DNA of 64,000 nt from Nannobrachium achirus (Eukaryota; Chordata; Actinopteri; Myctophiformes; Myctophidae). This document shows positions 35,001 to 45,099 of this stretch, in pieces. Under the pieces are notes generated by a model. The model did no database searches and was not told where the DNA came from. It saw only the letters and a program-made list of their open reading frames with translations. Location: assembly GCA_963921795.1 (NCBI GenBank), contig OY997642.1:60954909-61018908 (forward strand). Reading direction: 5' to 3'. Position numbers and translations under genes: made by a program. How positions within the stretch are numbered: position 1 is the first letter of the stretch; each line of letters starts with the position of its first letter.

Positions 35001-35473
35001 TGTTCTACCTGCTCACGTAGCTGATGATTATCAGGGGAGCTCTGATGACGGTTAAGCTGCTCCAGTTGAACCCTGTCGCGTTTCCTCTTATGGCGAAGTG
35101 TGGCATTCTCCAGCCTTAGCTCGTCCAACTCCTGAAGCATAGCTGCTTTCTCCCTGTCAATTGGCTGCCCTCCATGACCACGTGACTCGCTCTCCTCAGG
35201 CCACTGCTCCTTAACAGTCCACTCTGAATACTCCTCTTGACTGAGGGGATGACTACACTCTGCACCCTCCTCCTCCTCACCATCATACTCATGTTGATGA
35301 AGAGGTCGGGCACATGGTGACGTATGGCGACTTGTCCCCCTGAAGTCTGAGAGGTCATAATCGTTCAGATGTGCGGGGATGGACTGCTTCCTCCTGACAC
35401 GCATGCTGCGATGTTGCTCTAGACTTCGGGACATCCTTGTCAGTGGTGAGATGGAATCCGGCTCGAAGGACCA
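32044..35473 (-). mobile_element. BEL/Pao internal region: gag and protease-like
   Basis: A minus-strand coding region with an Arg/Ser/Gln-rich gag-like part (about 34000-35470), Cys/His zinc-knuckle motifs (about 33706-33885; CxxC and HCCWRCG-type spacing), and an aspartic-protease-like block around ILDDGSERTIL (about 33475-33510). Family assignment rests on the knuckle-protease order and the GSDHPHLI-type block that follows, typical of Pao/BEL polyproteins. I recognise no reverse transcriptase, RNase H or integrase block. Treated as a fossil. Confidence 0.8.
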
Positions 35474-36011
35474 TGTAGAAAAGTGAAGTGACGTAGGCTC
35501 ACTCACAGACTCCACACCCACCACTGATGTGACATTTAGATCACAGGTTTATTGTTTACAGGTTGTGTAGGCATGTGGTTTCTAAAAGACAAGAAATAAA
35601 CAGCAAACATATAATCGCTATATATTCAAATGTGTCAACTCTCTGGTTACTCAAAAATCACTCATCTACAGTATTTCACCAGTGTAGGCTTTAACATAAC
35701 TGAAACTTCAGCAGTAGTGCTAATTAACAGAAATACAAACAAGGGCATTTCACACTTCACATTCTTAGCAGTGGTGTCAAACACAAGCATGGAAACATGA
35801 AGAATATACATCAAACAAACTTACTGGTCAATGGACGCACACCCTCTCACAACAACTCTGCAGTGAAAATGAACCAAAAGACACTGTGACTTAATTAGCT
35901 GAATGAACCCCACCTGCTTGTGGCATAATTATCTGAACAAACTCCACCTGGTGGTGGAAGCTACCACTCTAGGAGGGGTGAGTGGGACTGAACCAACTGG
36001 CCTTTTTAACA
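35474..36011 (-). repeat. LTR (5' LTR in element orientation)
   Basis: Same 538-bp sequence as 31506-32043. The minus-strand gag-like frame is already open from within this LTR. Confidence 0.9.
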
Positions 36012-36021
36012 ACTATATTTC

Positions 36022-36078
36022 ATACAAAGAAGCAAAAATAGCAGATCTACAAGCTCGTAGATCGGCTATTTTTGCTTC
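36022..36078. repeat. Hairpin module with AAAGAAGC-extended arms
   Basis: The arms AAAGAAGCAAAAATAGC and GCTATTTTTGCTTCTTT extend about nine bases further than in other copies, while the core AGATCTACAAGC..GTAGATC is the same. It stands 11 bp from the young LTR element. Confidence 0.75.
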
Positions 36079-36480
36079 TTTTGAATTGGAATCCTGAATA
36101 ATTTTTTGTTATTTTTTTAATTGAAATCCTGAAATGTAACATTTGGATTTTTATGTGAATTGCATTTAGTTATACTCATGTTAACTTTATGAACTTAAAT
36201 ACAAATACGTTGGACATAAAAAAAATAAAAAAAATAAAAAACATTTTAATACTACTAATACCTGGCTACTAATATAGACTGAAGTAATTAAAGCGGGTCA
36301 TGTTTGCACATTTGGAATTGTAACAGCTGAAAGCAATAAGATATCAGTATTCTGATTTTAACTTGAGGGCCGCATTGAGTGAAGGTGGGGGCCGCATGTG
36401 GCCCCCGGGCCGCCAGTTGCCCATGTATGCACTATGGTGTCATGTGACTCATACTATGCCTGCCGTTTCATTATCTTCAG

Positions 36481-36552
36481 CGGCCGCTGGGATCTCCCTC
36501 TTCTGCCCGGACGCACAGCGCACTGACCCCAACGCACATGATGTCATCACAG
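36481..36552 (+). CDS. Second exon of the OC90-like gene
   Basis: The acceptor CATTATCTTCAG (ending 36480) and donor GTGAGG (36553) enclose 72 bp. Joined in phase to the signal-peptide exon, it reads T-AAGISLFCPDAQRTDPN followed by AHDVIT, the likely start of the mature protein. One cysteine is visible. No PLA2-like exon (CCxxHxxC type) is found in the remaining 27 kb, so the rest of the gene lies beyond the window or is lost. The identity of the gene is inference from position. Confidence 0.45.
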
Positions 36553-36569
36553 GTGAGGAGAACACATAA

Positions 36570-36700
36570 CATGCGGCATAACTCAGGGGTAGAGAAACCG
36601 TTATTAGAGCATGCAGGGTTCCCAGTTCGAATCCGGGCTCCCCCTGAGTTAATGTCGAAGAGTCCTTGAGCAAGACTCTGAACCCCTAGTTCAGGGTTCC
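36570..36700 (+). repeat. tRNA-derived SINE
   Basis: Contains a B-box-like AGTTCGAATCC (about 36627) and the SINE body TGTCGAAGAGTCCTTGAGC, TCTGAACCCC. It is a relative of the ZNF-unit SINEs. Confidence 0.6.
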
Positions 36701-37352
36701 CCAATAGGCAGCCCGCGGGCCATTTGCGCCCCGCTGGGGGCTACTGTCTGGCCCCCACCAACCCCAGTAATAATTGTGGTATATGAGCAGCAACAACACT
36801 AGTATATTGTCGTTGTTGGGTGGAAACCTCGTTATCTCAAAATGTGTAAGTTCTTTCACAAAGCAAAGCCCTGCTTCATCATACGAGGCCGTCGCACAAA
36901 AGTAGTGAAAACAGCGGATCTACAAGCACACAACGCCTCGCACCGCGAGGTGTTGTGTGCTTGTAGATCGCCTGTTTTCAATAGTTTAAATCGTTTTTAG
37001 AATGATAAATGCAAAACGAACGGTTTTGGACATACAAGATTTTCACCCAACAACGATGATATCTTTCAGACTTTAACGATTCTAGTTCCTAAATGGATAG
37101 TTCATGTGAAAATCTAAAATTAAATCAAAACTACAAATTCATTGGACATAGAAAAGTCAATACAATTTTAATACTAGTCTAATTAGTAGTAGTAATACTT
37201 ATTAGACTGAAGTAATTAAAGCGGGTCATGTTTGCATGTGTGGAATTGTAACAGCTGAAATCAATAATAATCAGTATTCCCATATTAACCTGCTGAGGGC
37301 CGCATTAAGTGAAGGTGGGGGCCGCATGTGGCCCCCGGGCCGCCAGTTGCAT
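36692..37352. mobile_element. hAT-like remnant holding a family B element
   Basis: The left end CAGGGTTCCCCAATAGGC is seen, and a right part with GGCCCCCGGGCCGCCAG is near 37340 (also duplicated at 36400-36416). Nested inside at about 36800-37070 is a family B element (ends GTCGTTGTTGGGTGGAAACC and its complement) with the palindrome 36894-36975. Confidence 0.6.
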
Positions 37353-38262
37353 CATTCCAGGTGTATGACAAAGGACCACAACAGCTAGGCCTACACTAGG
37401 TCTTTAGTTTATACCACTAGAAATATACTTTTACTATTCAATTGTGCGTTGCCTACAAAAGCCGCTCTCATGTGTACTGCCACGCATGGACTGAGTGAGT
37501 GAGTCTCCCTGACATTGTCTGCTGTTGACATTCAAGGTCGACTGCTTCCTCTGGTAAAGTGATATTTTCTCATTATACCCACGGGTCCGAGACACGCTGC
37601 TGTGAAGAGAAAACGTTTAAGCTCCCATACCATGAAAGCGTTTACGCGTACCAGCTCCCACGCGGTGAAAGCGTTTAGCTCCCATACGTCGAGCTGTGCT
37701 CGGAATTATTTCCGGACACAGCGTGTTTCTCTATCGGGATCACACCGTCGGTGGGAAACCTTGTATGTCCAAAACCATTATTACTTTTTTCAAGAAACAG
37801 GGGGGAAAGACGGTATAGCGTTCCAATGAAGCCATTGCACTTTTTTTTTTTTTTTATCACAAGCCCTTAAAGGGCAACTTTTTTATTTTAGGGTTAGAGA
37901 AAAGATGAGTGTTAAAATGTTTTTACTGCTTTCTAACGTTTTAGAGACCTTAGTGATTTGATTTCAGTGGGTCGGGGCATGTGTACAAGTGGCTAAATAT
38001 GTCTATTTAGACATGTAAGACTGAAAAACTGCCTAGCAGCTAGGGGGAGAAAGAGAGCTAGTTTGGGGAGAAGAGAAAGAGAGGAGAAAAGGAAGGAGGT
38101 TTGTTGCTACGCGGGTCTGAGCTGGCAGCTGTTCTGTATTCTGTTTTGAATGGACAGTAAAAAGTGTATTTTTTTCCGTGCTCCGTGCTGTGAGCTTGTA
38201 GATCTGCCATTTTCTGTAATAATTAAAGCATAAAATAATGGTTGGTTCCAGGTTTTAATGGG
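37353..38262. other. Unassigned, with family A and B fragments
   Basis: A family B left end (GGTGGGAAACCTTGTATGTC, about 37750) and a family A right end (GAGCTTGTAGATCTGCCATT, about 38192-38240) are present. Units around AAAGCGTTTA and GCTCCCATAC repeat near 37605-37690. No exon is supported. Confidence 0.4.
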
Positions 38263-38540
38263 CTATATATATCGTCACTGTCGGGCAGAAACCTCGTATC
38301 TCCAAGTGTCAAATTTGTACGTTGTTTCAACAAGTAAAGCCCTGCTTCATCATACAAGGCTGTCGCACAAAAGTAGTGAAAACAGCCGATCTACAAGCAC
38401 ACAACGCCTCGCGGTGCGAGGCGTTGTGTGCTTGCAGATCTGCTGCGTTCACTAGTTTAGTTACTTTTTAAAATGATAAATACAAAACGAACGGTCTTGG
38501 ACATACAAGGTTTCCACCCGACAACGACGATATATATATT
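38263..38540. repeat. Family B TIR element with central palindrome
   Basis: The ends ATATATCGTCACTGTCGGGC and CACCCGACAACGACGATATA are inverted. The centre 38368-38456 is a palindrome with arms AGTGAAAACAGCCGATCTAC / GTGCTTGCAGATCTGC and loop GCCTCGCGGTGCGAGGC. Other copies are at 36800-37070, 39898-40110 and 46236-46452. Confidence 0.8.
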
Positions 38541-38899
38541 ATCTTTTTATTTGGAGATACAAGGTTTCTGCCAGACAGCATCATTCATGACAAGCTGAGC
38601 TGTGGTCTAAATGATTATTTTCTACACTGCGTGCTTCCCCTGAAGGCGATTTACAGGAGTGGACGCTCACAGACGTTATCTATGATTAAAATCACTGCTG
38701 CCACTCACCACCCGCCGGAAGAGAGTAACTCGGTACATTTACTCAAGGACTGCAGTACTCCAGTCTTATGTTATGATTATTACACGGCTTGGTTGAATCA
38801 CGCTTGGTTGAACGACCTTGAAGGCTTATGCAAAGGTGAAAATGTATTTTTTTTGTGTAGTCTGATACCAGGTTACGGTTGACATGGTGTCCTATAGGC
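38541..38899. other. Unassigned, one fish repeat fragment
   Basis: GTAACTCGGTACATTTACTC (about 38725) belongs to a repeat also seen near 28553 and 44470. An open frame here with two Cys and aromatic residues ends at a possible donor but has no recognisable domain. Confidence 0.35.
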
Positions 38900-39308
38900 C
38901 AGTGGTTCTCAATCTGTGGGTCGGGACCTCCAGGGGGGTCCCCACATTATTTGCGTGGGTCCCCAGATGATTAACTATAATGTTGTTTTCTCACTCAACA
39001 GTAAACAAACCAACAAAAAGTTTAAGTGTGCAGAGGGTATATGCACATTTCAAAAATGACAGTTTAAAGGACTTTTTAATACCTCTAAAATGACCAATTA
39101 AACATTGGCCAAATCATCAAATATTAGAGACAGAAATTGTGAAAATTGCGATGCGTTTTGAGCATGTAGATCGGCTATTTTCACAATAGAACCGTGTTTT
39201 ACAAAATGTAATGCCTCAACTCTCAGTGCTCGTCGAGCGGGGTTGGGGGGAGGCAGTTAAAATATGATTCTATTGGGGGTCGCGGCCTGAAAAGGTTGAG
39301 AACCACTG
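38900..39308. mobile_element. hAT-like element, CAGTGGTTCTCAA family
   Basis: The ends are CAGTGGTTCTCAATCTG and AAGGTTGAGAACCACTG. The flanks CTATAGGC / CTATAGAG share six bases. A half hairpin module (about 39155-39190) has outer arms ATTGTGAAAAT / ATTTTCACAAT of this element. Confidence 0.8.
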
Positions 39309-39327
39309 CTATAGAGTCTATATAGCA

Positions 39328-39378
39328 TCGAGGCTATACACACTAGTCTATAGTATAGACTAGTGTGTATAGCCTCGA
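39328..39378. repeat. Perfect 51-bp palindrome
   Basis: 25-bp arms (TCGAGGCTATACACACTAGT...) are separated by one base. It stands 20 bp from the hAT-like element. Confidence 0.85.
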
Positions 39379-39748
39379 ATCTCTATGTACAGATTATTGC
39401 GTTTTTTTGGGTTATCCTACTGATGACAGGGTCTTGGTCTACGTACAATTTTAGATCATCAATTCCCATGCATTTGGTTTATAAGCCTAGTACTGATCTT
39501 GCTTATTGTAAGTCACTCTGGATTAAGAGCGTCTGCTAAATGCCTGAATTGTGAATTATGTAAACGACTTGATTCTGATCGGTCAATCACGGGATTCATC
39601 AGAGTCTGTTCTCTTTAGTCTGCTCAGTATATAGTCCGACATTATTTCCGGGTGTAAACCTGCCGCGCTACTCCTCCCACAGTTTTGGTGCTGCACACAC
39701 TTGGGCCATCTATCTATCGATAAATGAGCCAAATCTATGTCCGTCGAC

Positions 39749-40231
39749 CAGGGACGTGCTGGCCATTGGGAAAAGCGGGACAACTCCCGAACGGCCGGTT
39801 CATTCCCGGCCGGTCCAGGCCGGCCATTAGGAAAGAATACAAAATAAAATGTCGGCCTTCGTTCCATTTTGGGGGCTAGGCGGCCAACAAAGTAAATCAT
39901 CACTGTCGGGCAGAAACCTCGTATCTCGAAGTTTCAAATTTATAAATTTTTTCACAAAGCAAAGCCCTGCTTCATCATACAAGGCCGTTGCACAAAAGTA
40001 GTGAAAACAGCAGATCTACAAGCACACAACGCCTCGCGGTGCGAGGCGTTGTGTGCTTGTAGATCGGCTGTTTTCACTAGTTTAAATCATTTTTAAAATG
40101 ATGAATACAAAACAAACGGAAATGGCAAATCTTTGAGTAGCAGCAGCGCTATAGAGAGAGATCTCTCTCTGTAGCACGCAATGTGGGCCTCTCTTTTTCC
40201 CGGGCTGAATCAGGGGCCCAGCACGTCCCTG
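39749..40231. mobile_element. hAT-like element with nested family B copy
   Basis: The ends are CAGGGACGTGCTGGCC and GGCCCAGCACGTCCCTG. The perfect 8-bp duplication CCGTCGAC is at 39741-39748 and 40232-40239. A family B element occupies about 39898-40110 with palindrome 40000-40078. The target is itself a Helitron-like 5' end (ATCTATCGATAAATGAGCC). Confidence 0.9.
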
Positions 40232-40277
40232 CCGTCGACTGACTGTCTACGTGAGCTGTGGGTAGCCAATCTGAAGC

Positions 40278-40702
40278 AGTGGCGTCAGTTCAGAAAAAGA
40301 AGAAGTACATATATATACCTATAATATAATCCTAATACCTTGTTAAAGTGACCATTTTGTTACATTTTGCATTTGTAGTTATTGCCAGACCCATGAAATG
40401 GGTAGGCCTACATAAGCAAATGTCGGTCTGTCCGGGTTTTCTATATAAAGGGTATATATGATGATGACATGATGATGACATGCCTACAAAAGGCATGATG
40501 TCATAAATGATGATGACAGACAGGGGGTCTGGCACAACCAGGTTGACCTGGTCTAGTTTTACTGTAATTTACCAACATAATAACCCGCACAGATAGACAA
40601 AGAGACATTAATGGATTCATATTTAGAACTAACTTTTATCTTCCCCCCTGGACCCAGGGTATGGCAGCTGCATACCCCTACCATACCCAATTGACGCCCC
40701 TG
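40278..40702. mobile_element. hAT-like element (GACGCC-end family)
   Basis: The ends are CAGTGGCGTCAGTTCAG and CCAATTGACGCCCCTG. The perfect 8-bp duplication ATCTGAAG is at 40270-40277 and 40703-40710. A smaller element is inserted at 40384. Confidence 0.9.
40384..40556. mobile_element. Helentron-like small element, copy 1
   Basis: GCCAGACCC at the left and GGGTCTGGC near the right, then a short hairpin CCAGGTTGACCTGG and CTAG. Comparison with the empty site at 28395 shows insertion between T residues. An almost identical copy is at 51478-51650. The Helentron label is inference from TT target, subterminal inverted repeats and 3' hairpin. Confidence 0.65.
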
Positions 40703-40816
40703 ATCTGAAGGCCATAACTATGTCCGACATAGCTTTAGGATTGGTGGATTGGTGAGCTTCACATGACATTTCGGCCATCCAGACTATAAATATACGGGCA
40801 AGGCATGAACATCTAA

Positions 40817-40841
40817 TCTATCTATAAATTAGCCAAATCTA

Positions 40842-40888
<47 letters not shown>

Positions 40889-41440
40889 GTTTACGTCATC
40901 CAATGGGGAAAACCCTTGAAATAACACAGAGTGATGTCATCAACTGGGTGATGATCTCACCATCCTCCCCATCAACAGCCAATGAGTGACCATGCAGCAT
41001 TCTTGGTAACATCACCATCAACAAGTGTGGCCTGATATCATTATGCTGGCGCATAATTAGGCCATCAATTAGTGAAAATAAATCCATGTATGTCTGTGTT
41101 TAACTGTTTATGCCCACGAGAGGGGCCGTCTATGCCCATAGCCAATCAGATGGACTGGTGGATTAATGAGCTTCACATGACATTCGGCCAACCAGATTAT
41201 AAATGAGCTAGTCTCCATGTTAATAATCATAATATAAACGGGCGAAGCGGGCGCAAACCTCTACTATTATAACTAAAAAGATGCAAAGCGAGCACCACTC
41301 CCCTATTGAACTCAATGGACTTACTATTTACTTAATATTTATTTATAGTCTGGATTGTTTATCTAGACTAAAATAAATAATAATAAGAAATCTACACTTG
41401 AACTATAGTGTGTTGCCCTCTAGGCAACCACACTAACTAG
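40817..41440 (+). mobile_element. Helitron-like non-autonomous element, copy 1
   Basis: It starts TCTATCTATAAATTAGCC with a GTCTGTCT run (40848-40885). It ends with hairpin GTTGCCCTCTAGGCAAC (about 41412-41428) and CACACTAACTAG. TC start, 3' hairpin and CTAG end, without target duplication, fit a Helitron. No Rep/helicase is seen. A second copy with nested guests is at 45047-46590. Confidence 0.6.
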
Positions 41441-41944
41441 TAAGGTGCAATTGGAAATTGCAAGTGTGGTTGCTGTTGAGTCTAATGGGGAGCCAATCAG
41501 AGAGGGGGGAGAGGATGACATCACGATATCAGGGTATTGTGATGTCTGATTGGGTGAAGGGTTACATCAGATGATGAGAACAAATTCTCCTTCAAGAACA
41601 ATAGTATAACAACACTAATAATATAAATATAAATCATATGATGTTATTATATATTATTAATATTATAGGCCAATATCTCACAAATTCTGATGTCATAAAA
41701 TCTCCTGCAAATTGACGTTCGTCATTTTGATGACGTAATCGGCTGCCTATCTATTGACCAGATTTGCAAGCTGGTAAAAATAAATAAACTGGGTCTAATA
41801 ACGGCATGGCATCTATAGAGCATCGAGAATCAAGACAATAAACACTATTTTTTGCATGCAACGATTAATTAGAAAGCTGAAAAAAAAAGACGAGGATACA
41901 ACCGATGCTCTATGTGGATCTCTTCCATCATGGTGGTGATGTCA
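41441..41944. other. Repeat flank shared with ZNF unit 2
   Basis: GTGTGGTTGCTGTTGAGTC..AATGGGGAGCCAATC recurs near 47190. ATTGACCAG..TTTGCAAGCTGG..AATAAACTGGGTC recurs near 49115 and marks the left side of the duplicated ZNF block. Confidence 0.5.
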
Positions 41945-42370
41945 TATTGATAATACTAATAATAATCTTTATTGTTCCCGAAGGGAAATTTGTCTTCACG
42001 GTCAGTTCAAACAAAGAAACAACACATAACCATATAACAACACAAACATATCTCAAAGAGAGATCATCAGTACCCACTATACAGAAAATCCCTTGTAGCG
42101 ACGGGGGCGATTGTTTAGCAGATTGTTAAGTGGAACGCAGCAATGGCTGAGGGGACTCCTCAGACTCCTGCTAAACCGAACCTTGTGCCACTTCAAGGTT
42201 CTGTATCCTCGCCCTGATGGCAAGAGGTTGAAGTAGCGATGCAGAGGATGATCAGTGTCATTTGCTATTGAGAGTGCTATGGTGTGGTGGCCCTATCGTT
42301 CATATCAGCAAGGGTGGGTGTGGGAATTCCGATGATCTTGGAAGCAATACGGGTGATACCGTAAAGTTAG
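41945..42370 (-). repeat. LINE 3' UTR fragment
   Basis: TAATCTTTATTGTTCCCGAAG begins a reversed CR1/L2/Rex-type 3' end. It continues into a region with GTTGAAGTAGCGATGCAGAG and GGAAGCAATACGGGTGATA. Part of it (GATCTTGGAAGCAATA) recurs upstream of ZNF copy 2 (49428). Confidence 0.5.
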
Positions 42371-42735
42371 TTTCTGTTTGGTAACTGGACGCGACGTGAC
42401 AAACGATTGCAGCAGACAGAGCATACGCCTCCTCCGGCATCACTCTTGTCCAAATGTGGAAGGGGGCAGCCTATACGCACATCGGTGTTGTGAGGCATGC
42501 ACAGCAACCATTTGTGTTGTGAGTGAGGTCAGACCAGCATGTATTTGAACATATTTTTGAATTCCGCTTCATTCCACAGAGGATTCATTGTCCTCATTCA
42601 GTGTTGTGAGAGAAGGAGATAGAACAAACATAGTGAGTAGGAAAGAGGATACATAAATTGTCCATTACCAACACCATTACCCAACAGAACCTACAACTCT
42701 GTCCCCATCACAGTCCATTTATAGATGCAGATTTG
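42371..42735. promoter_or_regulatory. Upstream region of ZNF copy 1
   Basis: A segment around GGACGCGACGTGACAAACG (about 42388) is conserved upstream of all four ZNF genes. Inside it are ATGTGGAAGGGG and a possible donor (TTTGTGTT|GTGAGT, about 42525), then possible acceptors CATTCCACAG (about 42580) and CCCCATCACAG (42713). It may be a 5' untranslated exon and promoter. Confidence 0.35.
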
Positions 42736-43680
42736 ATGATGAACTGCCATGCCAGGAAGGAGTGTTGTTGCAATCTTAACACATCGAGCCATGAAGGCCT
42801 CTATTGCCAAATGCCCATAAATGGACAGATCCCCTTGGAAACCTCCCGGCAAATCACTAGAATTGTAACCACCGAGGAACAAGGAGACACAGATGAACCA
42901 AGATCTTACAGCCATCAAAGGTTTACCAAGACTTTAACTCAACCAGGAGAAGGGAAGAAACATCAGCTGACTTATACAGGGAAGAAAACTCACATCTGTA
43001 AACAGTGTGACAAGAGTTTCAGACATTTAAGTCTCCTGAAGGTTCACCAGCGTATCCACACAGGAGAAAAACCTTTTCACTGTAAAGAATGTGACAAGAG
43101 TTTCAGTCATTTAGGTACCCTGAAGGGTCACCTGCGTATCCACAATGGATCAAAACCTTTCTGTTGTAAACAGTGTTACAAGGCTTTTAGTCGGTTAGAT
43201 GGACTGAAGATCCACCAGCGTATCCACACAGGAGAAAAACCTTTCTATTGTAAGGAATGTGACAAGAGTTTCAATAATTTAGGTACCCTGAAGAGTCACC
43301 TGCGTATCCACACTGGACACAAACCTTTCTGTTGTAAACAGTGTTACAAGGCTTTTGGTTGGTTAGGTAGCCTGAAGAAGCACCTGCGTATCCACACTGT
43401 AGAAAAGCCGTTTCACTGTAAAGAATGTGACAAGAGTTTCAGTCGGTTAGATGACCTGAAGAGACACCTGCATATCCACACCAGAGAAAAACCTTTCTGT
43501 TGTAAACAGTGTGAGAAGGCTTTTTATCGCTTAGATGCACTGAAGGTTCACCTGCGTATCCACACTGGAGAAAAACCTTTCCACTGTAAAGAATGTGACA
43601 AGAGTTTCAGGCGGTTGGATCACCTGAAGATACACCAGCGTATCCACACTGAAGAAAAACCTTTTCACTGTAAACAGTGA
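42736..43680 (+). CDS. C2H2 zinc-finger protein, copy 1 (8 fingers)
   Basis: From the first in-frame ATG (MMNCHARKECC) the frame runs 314 codons to a stop. An N-terminal ~95-residue segment is shared by all four copies. It is followed by eight classical fingers (CxxCx12HxxxH) joined by TGEKPF-type linkers. Fingers alternate between CKECDKSF and CKQCYKAF types, so the array grew by two-finger steps. The expected role is sequence-specific DNA binding in the nucleus. No KRAB, SCAN or BTB domain is visible. It ends within a ninth finger (KPFHCKQ then stop), as does the fragment after copy 2. A splice acceptor just upstream (42713) makes a first exon elsewhere possible. Confidence 0.85.
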   Translation: MMNCHARKECCCNLNTSSHEGLYCQMPINGQIPLETSRQITRIVTTEEQGDTDEPRSYSHQRFTKTLTQPGEGKKHQLTYTGKKTHICKQCDKSFRHLSLLKVHQRIHTGEKPFHCKECDKSFSHLGTLKGHLRIHNGSKPFCCKQCYKAFSRLDGLKIHQRIHTGEKPFYCKECDKSFNNLGTLKSHLRIHTGHKPFCCKQCYKAFGWLGSLKKHLRIHTVEKPFHCKECDKSFSRLDDLKRHLHIHTREKPFCCKQCEKAFYRLDALKVHLRIHTGEKPFHCKECDKSFRRLDHLKIHQRIHTEEKPFHCKQ

Positions 43681-43967
43681 AAACCAGCTTCTGCACAACT
43701 GAGGTAAAAACCCAATGTGGTCGCACCGAAATATGGCTGTAGGCTGATAAATGCAGTACAACAGGTAGTTCCGACGAAGCAATCTGGTTGGTTGATTGGT
43801 CGCAATATTCTTTTTTTTCTTTTTTGTGTCCCAGAGGGATGTTTCAACAACGAAAACACATACTGTAACAAAATACAACACAACATAAAGACAATACATA
43901 TACATACAGTCCTCTTTCCTCCGTATTTTAACATTTTGTATTTTTCCGTACTTGATCAACCACGTGG

Positions 43968-44282
43968 CTACCACGGCTGTGGCTCAGAAGGTGGAGCGGG
44001 TTGGCCAATGATCCGTGTGGGTCAGCGGTTCAAATCCCAGCTCCTCCTGTCCACATGTCGAAGTGTCCTTGGGCAAGACACTGAACCCCACATGTCCTCC
44101 AGTCCAATGCATTGGGCAGCGCAAGCTTGCCAACATTGGTTTGTGAATGTGGGAAGTGAGGACACTGGCGTCGACTGATCGCTGCTTCACCTCCTAATGT
44201 ATGGATGAATGGACCATTGTAAAGAGCTTTGACTTTGCAACTTGTTTGGAAAAGCGCTATAAAAATGCAATCCATTAATATT
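43968..44282 (+). repeat. tRNA-derived SINE, unit 1
   Basis: The head GGCTGTGGCTCAGAAGG (A box) and CGGTTCAAATCCC (B box) is followed by TGTCGAAGTGTCCTTGGGC, CTGAACCCCAC and a tail GCGCTATAAAAATGCAATCC. Paralogous copies follow the other three ZNF genes. Confidence 0.85.
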
Positions 44283-44316
44283 ATTATTCATCACGGTGTC
44301 ACACAAACAGACTTAT

Positions 44317-44376
44317 CAAAAGTAGCAGATCTGAGGACTTGCGACACGTTTCGAGCTTGTAGATCTGCTACTTTTT
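44317..44376. repeat. Hairpin module downstream of the unit 1 SINE
   Basis: The arms AAAAGTAGCAGATCTGAGG and GAGCTTGTAGATCTGCTACTTTTT enclose ACTTGCGACACGTTTC. The same site is interrupted by an insertion in units 2 and 3 and is plain in unit 4 (62626-62672). Confidence 0.75.
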
Positions 44377-44649
44377 CTTTATTTATTTTTTTCCTGGATT
44401 TTGTTTTTACTTAAATAATATAGAAATACTCTGCAGGGTATTTGGTCATTCAATACCTGCTGGAAAGTAACTAAACTTGTACATTTACTCAAGTACTGCA
44501 CTTACTGTACGTATAGGCCAGGCCTAGAATTTCATCACTTTAGGGGCAAGGCCACTTGGCCTTTGGGGTTCTTTTTTGAGCGGTGTAAACCGCTCCATAG
44601 CATTGCTGTGTGTGTCTGTAGCCAGATTCCTGTCATGTTTTGCCATAGC

Positions 44650-44650
<1 letters not shown>

Positions 44651-44745
<95 letters not shown>
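44651..44745. repeat. (GT)n microsatellite
   Basis: An uninterrupted GT array of about 95 bp. In reverse orientation a matching CA array with similar flanks (CATAGCAATG / TACAGGCTAC) is at 48806-48961. Confidence 0.95.
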
Positions 44746-44859
44746 TGTAGCCTGTACATCCTAGACTTAAATCCTAGTCTGAAGACGTTATGCAAGCAAG
44801 ACCACCGCTCACTTCACATTAGGTGTGATTTTTTTAGGGCAGAAAGGCCAAATGCCAGG

Positions 44860-45040
44860 GCAGGAAGGCCATCAAATAAAACAGGTCGCAGTTTCTACCA
44901 AAACCTTCACTGGCTGTCAGTCTGTCAGTCTGTCTGTCAGTCAGCACAAGCCACCGATTTCAAAGTTGTGGAAGACAGACTCTCGAACGCTCTAGCAGAG
45001 CTAACACCGTACTATGAAGAGAACCACCTACGTGCAAATC
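44860..45040 (+). repeat. LINE fragment, cut by a Helitron-like insertion
   Basis: It reads VVEDRLSNALAELTPYY and EENHLRANP, the same start as the longer LINE copies at 54310, 59450 and 62990. It stops where TATCTATCTATAAATTAGCC begins. Confidence 0.75.
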
Positions 45041-45068
45041 CTATCTATCTATAAATTAGCCAAATCTA

Positions 45069-45099
<31 letters not shown>

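Larger units (their letters stand above)
31506..36011 (-). mobile_element. BEL/Pao-type LTR retrotransposon fossil
   Basis: Two 538-bp LTRs (31506-32043 and 35474-36011) begin TGTAGAAAAG and end TTTTTAACA in + orientation. By eye they have no difference, and they are flanked by a 5-bp duplication ACTAT (31501-31505 and 36012-36016). This implies a very recent insertion. The internal region codes on the minus strand for a gag-like polyprotein with zinc knuckles and an aspartic-protease-like stretch of Pao/BEL type. A likely primer-binding site (TGGTCCTTCGAGCCGG) abuts the right LTR. The element is broken, with about one major loss, and looks non-autonomous. It lies in the presumed intron of the OC90-like gene, antisense to it. 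Confidence 0.88.

Noticed and set aside
37602-37829. 75-codon + frame
   Set aside because: Built on a local AAAGCGTTTA repeat and a family B end; no domain.
38631-38882. Candidate exon of the OC90-like gene
   Set aside because: Part of the frame is a dispersed fish repeat (GTACATTTACTCAAG) and there is no good acceptor or domain match.
43968-44060. Possible tRNA gene after ZNF copy 1
   Set aside because: Present after all four ZNF genes with the same SINE body.
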